DNA of 20,471 nucleotides, taken from assembly GCF_000611645.1 (NCBI RefSeq), contig NW_014012905.1:1093-21563 (forward strand), written 5' to 3'. The notes beneath the pieces were generated by a model, which was not told the DNA's origin, did no database searches, and worked only from the letters and a program-made list of their open reading frames with translations. The position numbers and the translations under genes are program-made. Below, one piece after another: positions 1 through 8,200 of the stretch (positions are counted from its first letter, which is position 1; each line of letters starts with the position of its first letter). Origin of the DNA: Monoraphidium neglectum (Eukaryota > Chlorophyta > Chlorophyceae > Sphaeropleales > Selenastraceae).

Positions 1-309
1 GAGGCGGGGGCGGGGGCGGCTGCGGGGGCGGCGGAGCGAGGGGTGGGCGCCAGTGGGACCCCGGGGGATGCGGCCTCAGAGGGGGCCGAGTTTGATCCCC
101 CGGGCCCCTGCCCAGTCTGCGGCCTGCGAGAGATCGTGGTGCCTTATGTGGCGCTGCCCTGCCGCCACGTGTTCTGCTACTACTGCCTGCGCGGCCACTG
201 TGAGGCGGACACCGCGTTTGAGTGCCCGGTCGACGGCGTGCGGGTGGCGGCGCTCCGGCGGTACAGGTGGCGGCGGGAACGGGGCGGGCGCGCGGGGGAC
301 GAGCGGTAG
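1..309 (+). CDS. PEX2: PEX2-like peroxisomal RING-finger protein, C-terminal exon (partial)
   Basis: The frame is open from base 1 and stops at TAG 307-309, so this is the last exon of a gene that begins left of the window. The first 35 or so residues are a Gly/Ala-rich linker. A RING finger follows: CPVC, then ALPCRHVFCYYC, then ECPVDG, and a basic tail ends the protein. The LPCxHxFCYYC block next to the C-terminus is typical of PEX2, a membrane RING subunit (with PEX10 and PEX12) of the peroxisomal ubiquitin ligase that recycles the import receptor PEX5. The membrane segments expected upstream are not in the window. The last zinc ligand, normally Cys, is Asp here (codon 232-234). The family call rests on the RING spacing and its C-terminal position; another RING protein with a C-terminal finger is possible. 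Confidence 0.78.
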   Translation, partial: EAGAGAAAGAAERGVGASGTPGDAASEGAEFDPPGPCPVCGLREIVVPYVALPCRHVFCYYCLRGHCEADTAFECPVDGVRVAALRRYRWRRERGGRAGDER

Positions 310-783
310 ATGTAAAGGAGCTGCCTTTGCTGGCGACCATGTGACGAACAGGGTGCACAGCTGTGCCATCATTGGGTTCGGCCCCCCGAAAGGTCAGGGT
401 CTTCTGCGCTGCACTTGTGACAAGGCAGCGTGTCGGCTTGGCCCTGTTGAAAGGGGTGCATGCAACTGCACGGGAGGGAAGGTACCATGTTTGCATGTTG
501 TGCTGAAGAATTCTTGCGCCGCCGCAGGCAGTCATATGCAAAGACAATCGCACAGTTGGTTGAGTTGTGCGCTCCGAGGCTTAGGTGGTTTCTGCTGCAG
601 TCCTCCCAGCACCGTTCCATATCAGCCTCTCACAAATTCTGTTCGTTCACGAGGAAGATCAAGGACCGAAAACAGGAACGAGGCGGATTTCAAATCTACG
701 AAGCACGCGATGGCCCCGGTCCAGGTCGGCTCGCAACAGCGATCGAATTCCACTGCAACACCCGACGTGCAACACCCGGCGTG
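310..783 (+). other. Intergenic: PEX2-like 3' UTR and upstream region of the UBL gene
   Basis: No coding segment with recognisable conservation is seen on either strand. A TGTAA lies at 311-315, only two bases past the stop, which is too close to be an obvious poly(A) signal. The rest probably holds the 3' UTR of the RING gene and the promoter and 5' UTR of the ubiquitin-like gene. Confidence 0.4.
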
Positions 784-1514
784 ATGTTTTTGTATAACGT
801 GCGGTTGCGGGAGCTCACAGTGCACCGGCTCGATGTTTGTGAACCCTCAGCGCAGCCTGGGCGGGGCAACACCACAGCTCGAGCTGAGAGCTGCACCTCG
901 CCACGCCGCAGGTCAAGCTTTTGGACCCTAGCGCTGGCGAGAGTGTAGAGATCGATATCGAGGCCGACACGCCCCAGCTGGAAGTCAAGCGCCAGCTGCA
1001 CCTCAAAACGGGTGCGGACGTGTGCCTGCTGCAGCGCCTGCTCGGTGGGAAGGAAAAGCCAGCCATGGCCCTATGTAGCGCAGGCCAACGCAGGCTGCTT
1101 GAGAGTATTGCCATCACTTCCAAGTACTGCTGATGCGTCTGCATTTTTGGATGCACTTCAGGCGTTCCCATCGAGCACATCAAAGTCATGCTGAGTGGCA
1201 TCAACCAGCTCGTCATGGGCGACAAGAGGTGTGTGAGTTGGAGGAAAAGGGATGATCAAGCGGGCAACAGCTTGGCCGGTGTCATCGCCGTGCCAGGGCT
1301 TGCATGTTTGTGCCCACTTTCCACACAGCGCTGCTGCTGTTGCCGCCCTTGTTCGGTCAATTTGCTCCTTGCTGCGACACGCAGTCTCTGCACTCATTTG
1401 TACGTACTCGGCCCCGATTTGCACTACTGTACTTGCAGGCAGCTGCGTTTCTCGTACTGCGGCTCGGCATCCAACATGTACTTTGCTGTGCCGCAGAAGC
1501 AGGCCGAAGCGTGA
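784..1514 (+). CDS. Small stand-alone ubiquitin-like domain protein (85 aa, 4 exons)
   Basis: Exons 784-798, 912-1011, 1162-1228 and 1439-1514 join in frame (258 nt) with GT-AG introns of 113, 150 and 210 nt. The first exon is only five codons (MFLYN). The product begins with a beta strand (VKLLDPSAGESVEIDIEAD), continues through the helix (LEVKRQL..KTG) and VPIEHIKVMLSG, and ends with GDKRQLRF then MYFAVPQKQAEA. Strand, helix and loop order match the ubiquitin beta-grasp, and the C-terminal strand aligns with LHLVLR of ubiquitin without gaps. There is no C-terminal Gly-Gly, so it should not be conjugated; it probably acts as a docking domain or is a free UBL. No further domain follows. I do not recognise an orthologue. 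The first exon is the least certain part, but it is in phase and gives the expected opening strand. Confidence 0.68.
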
Positions 1515-2074
1515 CGACACAGCTCTGCATCTCACAGCAATTGCCTGATGAGCCAATCTCGCGCAGCATTCGTGCCAGCTGGCGAACAAACCTGGCTAGA
1601 ACCTGCTTGATTTGGTGGCGGGTTGCGGTGTAAGGCGGGAGCAGCCGCAACTCTTGGTGGTATATGCCATGTGCCCTGCGGCAACTTCCTGTATGCACCA
1701 CCCCTGCGGGGTTGTGATCAACCCCTTGGCGTGTCGACGGCCGAGACGGCAGGACAGGGGGCAGCATCAATTCCTGTTGCACCGCCAATCGCTTGCAAAG
1801 CGGGGCGGGGCCGGCTGGAGGGATGCATTTCTGTTGACGTGGGTGCCAGCCGCACACTGCAACTGTACTGTATGTGCCATTGAAATGGCAGGGCCAGCCT
1901 TTCCAAGATAGCATTACGGAAACAGTCATGTATCCTGCAGATAAGTTCAGGAAAGCCATGAGCTCAAAGCATTAATGCAATTCCTGACCAACTTGACTGG
2001 AGGATTTGCGAGCAGGCAATTCAGCAACCGTCAGGCTCAGCACGGCGGCTGGGGAACGGCAGCGCTGCACGCGG
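1515..2074. other. Convergent intergenic region between the UBL gene and the DUF5054 gene
   Basis: Both flanking genes end here, so it should hold two 3' UTRs. The plus strand has TGTAA at 1629. I found no TGTAA on the minus strand between 1900 and 2074, so the DUF5054 transcript may use a variant signal or end further downstream. No conserved coding segment was seen. Confidence 0.4.
1629..1633 (+). terminator. Candidate poly(A) signal (TGTAA) of the UBL gene
   Basis: TGTAA lies 115 bases past the stop at 1514, on the coding strand. TGTAA is the common poly(A) signal of chlorophycean algae. A five-base motif occurs often by chance, so this is supported only by its position. Confidence 0.35.
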
Positions 2075-5000
2075 TCACGTTTCAGCCACCGACGGCGCTG
2101 GTGCAGGCCGCTCAGAAGCCTCGATTGTGAACCTGAATGCCAGGCTGACGTCATCATCAGTGAACGGCACCCACTCCGCATACTGGTCGAGTTGTGGGAA
2201 AGCGGGGCAATTGGTAAAGCGGGATCGGGCAACGGTCAAACTGAGTTTTGAGCCTGCAGGTGTTGTGTGAGGGTGATGACAAGCAGGGCGGAGCAGCGGC
2301 CAGGCCAGAGGAGGTTTGGGGCGAGGGGGGCAGGTGGGCGTGTCGCAGCGGCGCCGCAACGACAATTGACAACAGCAGGCGCCGTCGCCGTGCAGCGCCC
2401 CAGCCAGCTGCCGGAGCGGGCGCCCCCCCCCCCCCCTTCCCTGGGGCGCCTCACGTTCGTGCCCCAGACGTTGTTGTGCAGGCAGGCGCTGACACCCTGG
2501 TCCATGTCGGGCCCACGTGTGGGGTTTGGGAAGGGCCGCGGCTCGCCCAGCGCCTGGGAGGGTTGTGGCGTGGCGGGCAGGGGGGCTTCTCACACAGCGC
2601 CTCCTGTGGCCACCATCAGACAGTGCTTGGATCAAGCATAGCTTTTCACCTGCGCACGCACACACCCACCCACACACACACACACACACATACACGCACA
2701 CACGCGCGCGCGCGTGCACACGCACACACAAACACGGCCAGCGTGCGTAACCCCCTGCCCCCTCGCATGAGGCTGCCCGCGCCCACCAGGAGGGGGGCAT
2801 CGTGGGGCCGGATGCGCAGCAGCTCGTCCCCATCTGGGCTGGCCACTGTGACGCCCTCCTCAGACACGCCGTGAATGGAGTGGGACCCGTTGACCAGGAT
2901 CTGTGGCATTGCCAACGTGCGTAGGTGTGTGCATGTATGTATGTGTATGTGTATGTGTGTGTGTGTGTGTGCGTGCCCATGTGCGTGTGTGGGAGGGAGG
3001 TGCACGTGTTCCTGCGCGTGTCGGGATAAATGAGGGTGTAGTTGCATGGATGTGTGATCGAGCACGCATGGAGCACACATTGAGCAGGGGCTGGCAGACG
3101 CACGAACAGGGCGCTTCGGTATACCCAAGCCCCACACAACACGTATCTCAGCACCACACCCCTTGCCGCGCCCAACTCACATCCCGCGGGTCTATCCAGC
3201 TGCCGATCTTGTGCATGCGCCAGCTGGCGGTGTCCACGGCGCCGCGGCCGGGCGTAAAGCGCACCCACAGAGCCTCCGGCAGGCGGGTCGCGGTCTTGTT
3301 CTGCGGTGGCGACGGGTGGCCGTGCAGGTGTTGGCGACGCGAGAGCTTTGTGCAAGCAGCACTTGACATATTGGCCAAGTTGTGCTTGCCAGACGCAAGC
3401 TCGGAGAAAGGCAAAGATGGAGCACAAAACCATGCACTGAGAGGACGAAGAGCAGAAGCAAGGAGGAGGACCTAGACACGTGAGGTCAGCAGACCCAGTC
3501 GAGGACCCACCTACCTGCCAGGCCACGGTGACCAACAGGACGTCGCTGTCGGGCGGCGAGTGCAGCACCATCCAGGCGGCGGCGGGCGCCCCCGCGTCTC
3601 TCACCAGGGAGCGGGGGAACTCTGGTGGATGTTTTGGGGGGTAAAGCGGGAGGGACAGGGGAATGGAAAGGAGGGGGGCAGGTCAAACAGGGGTACGGGT
3701 GAGGAGCAGGGCTCGAGGGGGGGGGTCGGAGGAAGGCATGAGCAAGGGGGAGGGTCTGTTGATGGTGCATCGACGTGATGTGTCACGCCCACGGGCGTGA
3801 GGGGCCCGCCGCTACCGCTCAATGAGCTGGGGCCTGACGGGCACGGCTCAGCAGGGTCAGCACTCTGCAAAAGCGAGAGAGCTGGCGATGCATTTGAATC
3901 CAAGCCCACGTGTGCGACGGCCCGCTTCCTCACCGTACAGAACATGCCAGATCAGTCCGTGCTGCGGGTCCTGCATTTGACGCACATCAGATATGAACGG
4001 CTGCGAGGGGGTGGGATGGGGTGGCATGGGGGCGGGGAAGGTGCGCAAGAGGCAATCTCAACGTTGGCGTGCGGGTCCAGTATCACGCAAGTGGCGTCAG
4101 GCAAGCCAGGGCGGCAGCCGTGGCAGATCATTGAGTTGCTTGAGGTGGAGCGCGGGGTCTGTGCGTGCGATCGGCCCGCCGCCGCCCCCCGGCAGCTCTC
4201 ACCACTGACTGCTGCCGGAGGGTGGAGGAGGCGCTGAGGTTGAAGCGCCCAAAGTCGCCTGTGAGAGGGGTCGTGCAGGTTTTGTTGATGCGTCGCGGCT
4301 CGGAGCGCTAGGCCAGCACCGCACAAGCAGCGGCAGCAAAGCATGTGCGTTTATGGAGACGCGCTGTTCAGCCATCTGCAGGGAGACGCTTGCAGGCGTG
4401 GCATCGCGGCATGCATGTTGCTAGATGGCTCACCAGTCCAGACGGGATGGACAAAGGCGTCTTAAGAGGGGGCAAGGACACGGTATTTTCAGGCGCACAC
4501 GGAAACGGCGTCATGGGGGGCAGTCAAGGTCTGTATGCGAAAGGGACTTTGCAGTACGGCCGATGAAGCCGGGGCCCTGATCATACGCAGCAAGGTAAGA
4601 GAGCCAACCCAGGAAAGCGCAAGGCGGCAACGTGCGGGCTCCTCCCCCACCAACACAAGCGCCGACTCACAGTCGTCCCAGATCGGCTGCAGTGAAAGAG
4701 GCGGCAGTGTCGGCGCAAGCAGAGTGAGTAAGGAGTCAGGGCTGCATCGCGCGTCTCAAGCAAACGTGAAGCTAGCCGTTCAATTTTTTGAAAGCCCTCC
4801 AGTGAGACTGCCGGGGCCATTCTTGGCGCCTGTGTATATCAGATGGCTTCGCCCCTGCAGCAGCACCACACCCCAGCAGTAACGCAGCTACGCAAGGAAT
4901 CATGATACCGCTCACCTGGAAGTCTGACTCGTTGTACACATTGTACTGCAGCTGCAGAAACCGGGGTGGCGGCGGTGGCAGCACTCCGAGGCTGCCGCTG

Positions 5001-5225
5001 CCGCTGCCACCATTGTCGGCGGCGGCGCGTCTGCTGGTGGCGTGTGGCGCGTCGGCTGCCCAATCGTGGCCCTTGCGGCGCTCGCCTTCTGAGTTTGAGT
5101 AGACCCGCCTGAGGCGGCTGATGCCACCTTTGCGTGTGTGCGTGTACGTGTGTGTTGTGTTGTGCTTGTGTGTATGTGTGTGTTGTGTTGTGCTTGTGAG
5201 TGTGTGTGTGTGTGTGCATGTGCGC

Positions 5226-5256
<31 letters not shown>

Positions 5257-8200
5257 TGTGTACTGCTTTTGTCACGCCAGACGCCCACGGAAACTGTCAG
5301 GCAACCATGCCACACTGAGGGGGACCTGTCCATCCCTGCAGCCTGCCGATGCCGCCTGCAACCCTCCTGCTGCCCGCCATGGGGTCGACCCACCGTGCCA
5401 GGGGTCGAGCTCAAGCGACCAGCTCTGGCTCTTGAACACTAGGCGCGCGTCATCGTCGCCGTCGTCGGAGGAAAGATGAAGAGGCCCATGAGGCGCAGAA
5501 GCACCACCGCCGCCGCCGCCGCCGCCCAGCAGCCGGTCCCCGCCGCCCGCCCCCGGCCGCAGCCACCTCGGAAGCGCGCGCGCCGCCTTGGCCCACGCGC
5601 CCGCCGCGCCGCCAGGCTCGCCACGCGCGTCGGGGCGCCGCGGCGGCAGCGGGACGCGGGTGGTCGCGGCGGCGCCGTCCAGGGCGCGGAGCGAGACGGA
5701 GGAGTGGTGGTGGCGCTGCTGGCGGTCGGCTTCAAAGTCCGCCAGGATGGGATGGCCCTCCGGCAGCTCCTGAGGGTTGGTGAGGAGGAGGGATCAGAGC
5801 AGGATCTGAGGCGAGGCGCGGGCGCTCAAGACTGCGCATGCAACCGATGATCTCTGCCATCTGGCTGTTGTTGTTTGGCCCAGAGGTTTCGTAGTGTTGT
5901 GGCACTCTGCAATCATGCAAGGTCCTTGCCAAGGCCGGAAAGCGGGGCCATCGCGGCACTGTGCATGGCGAGCGCCATGCCAAGGCACCGACAGCCAGCG
6001 CTCAAGAGGTGCCGGGCATGCGGACAGCGCACCTCCAGCGCCCAGCGCACGTACTCGCGCTGGCGCCGCCACGACTCGACGATGCGCGCATACTTGGGCT
6101 GCGAGTTGAGGGCTGCCAGCCTGGCAAGGGGCGGGAGCGGGCAACAGTGACATTCGGGAGTCGCATGTGGGAGTTGTCCAGGGTGTGTAGGATGCAGCGA
6201 CCTGTCTGTGCTGAGGACGCGATGGAATGCCCTGGGTGGCCGATACTGCCCGACGGACTAGGCTGCGCACGGCCGACAGCGCGGGCATGCAAGGAGTAGG
6301 CTGGCAGCGCCTACCTGGGATGAAGGTATGCGTTTGTGTAGTTGGTGACGTCACCCAAGTTTTGGTCAAAGGCCAACCCTGCGGACGGTGGGATGCCGAG
6401 GGGCTGGGGTCGGCCGCAGCCGGAAGACATGTGAGTATGTGTGGGGTGGGAGGCTGGGGGATGCTGGGTGATGTCAGTAGCAGATCAAGGCGCCCGTCGC
6501 AATGGTATCAGCAAAGGCGACATGCAGATGCATAGCTACATGGCCGCCATCAGGTGGACAATCCCTCACCCCAAGTGTGCTCTGCCACTTTGATAATCAG
6601 CCGGCTGAACTGCTTAAAAGCAGGGCTCTGCGATTGGGCCCCGGAGGTGATTGAAGGTGTTGTTGGGGCTGCAATACAAGCGGGTGTCGCAGCAGCGCAG
6701 CTGTACTTAAGTGATGCGTTGATGGGCAGGTTGCAGTGCACGGCGCGTGCGAGTGCACACCGCGGCCATCGATTGAGAGGCAGCTCCTGCTTTTGTGTCA
6801 CCATTTGCTGCAAAAGCAATGCGCAGTGCAAATGCCGCACACACGCCATCGATTGAGAGGCAGCTCCTGATTTTGTATCACCATTTGCTGCAAAAGCAAT
6901 GCGCAGTGCAAATGCCGCACACACGTGCACCCTAGTCCCAAGCAGGCCCTCAGTCCAGAGATCGACCGGCACGCGAGCGCGCGCGCGTGCGAGCGTGCCT
7001 GGCTGTCGCAGGTGGCGTTGCGGACGCAGCGCGCGCGTGCGCGCAGGGCCGCGCGGTAGTCCGCCACCCTCAGGGGGTCGCAGGCGCTGCCGTGGACCCA
7101 GGTGTCCCCAATCTCGCCTGGTGGGCGGGTGCAATGCGTTGGTGTCGCGCGACGCCATTCAAAGCAAGCGGAGGCGATGGGGTCAAGCGAGATGCCAGGT
7201 TAGCGACGCCGCGGGGGCGACTGAGGGGGTGCGAGGACATCAGGCAGGCGGCGCTTGCCCCCTTCGCCCCCTGCGGGCCCCACTGCCACGCCTGTATGCG
7301 CCGGTGCTTGCCGAGGCGCAGCGCAATTGAAGTCGAACGCATGCAGAAGGGTGGGTACAGAGACAAGGCAAGGGGGGGTGCAGCGCTAATTCGGTGAGCG
7401 GGCGCCCAGCGGGCATGCGCCGCGTCACCACCCCATGCCCACCTGTCACGACAGGCAGGTCGAGCCCCGGCGCCGCGGCCAGCAGGGCGGCGGCGTAGTC
7501 CTCCAGCGTCGACGCGACCACCCTGGCGCCCGGCCAGGCACGCCGGACGGCGTCGTAGATGGCGCGCGCCTCCGCGGGGCTGGCAGGGGGGCCGCCGTTG
7601 TCGTCGCGCCAGGAGGCGCAGAACACGTGATCGAAGCCCTGCATTAGTGGAGTGGGGCGGGGTGGAGGCGGGGCGCGTGGGCCTGTGCGCAAAACACATG
7701 TGACGGGGCAGCACCGGGACCAGTACGGAAGTGAAGAGAGGAGGGCGAGGATCAGAGGCGGGAGGAAAACGAGGCAGCAAGTAGGGTATGTTGAGTGCAG
7801 AGCAGATTTCTGTGGTGCTGGGGCGCGGCGTGGGATGCAGGATGCGGCCTGCAGGCGCACCTCTGCCTTGATGCAGTCGTCTGCATTGTCAGCGTGCAGG
7901 TTGTCATGCCAACCCGCGTAGCCGCCTGCTCGTGCGGCGAAGGCGCAAGGGAGGGCGACACCGGAAGCAGCCGTGAAGCTACCAAACGGGCCGCGCGCTC
8001 ATAACCACGCACGCCTCAGAGCAAGCATTCTCACGCACCCTCCAAACGATGGGAACGTTGATCTGCAGCAGGCGCCGCGCCATGAAGCAATCAGCACCCA
8101 CACCGCGGCAAGGCTCATCCCTCCGAGGGCCCCACCCTGTGAAACCCCACAGCCCCGCAGCCGCGGCACGCACCCTCGTGCCACATTGCCAGGATCTCCG

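Noticed and set aside
2075..3604. 509-codon minus-strand open frame as a single-exon gene
   Set aside because: It runs through several introns, including the CA/TG microsatellites, which translate to His-Thr repeats. Only the parts matching exons 18 and 22 are family-like.
5131..5262. TG tract as telomere-like repeat
   Set aside because: It is a plain dinucleotide microsatellite and lacks the TTTTAGGG or TTTAGGG units used by green algae.
6765..6924. Repeat pair as a CRISPR array or mobile-element terminal repeat
   Set aside because: There are only two directly adjoining copies with no spacers, no inverted ends and no target-site duplication. A simple tandem duplication explains it.
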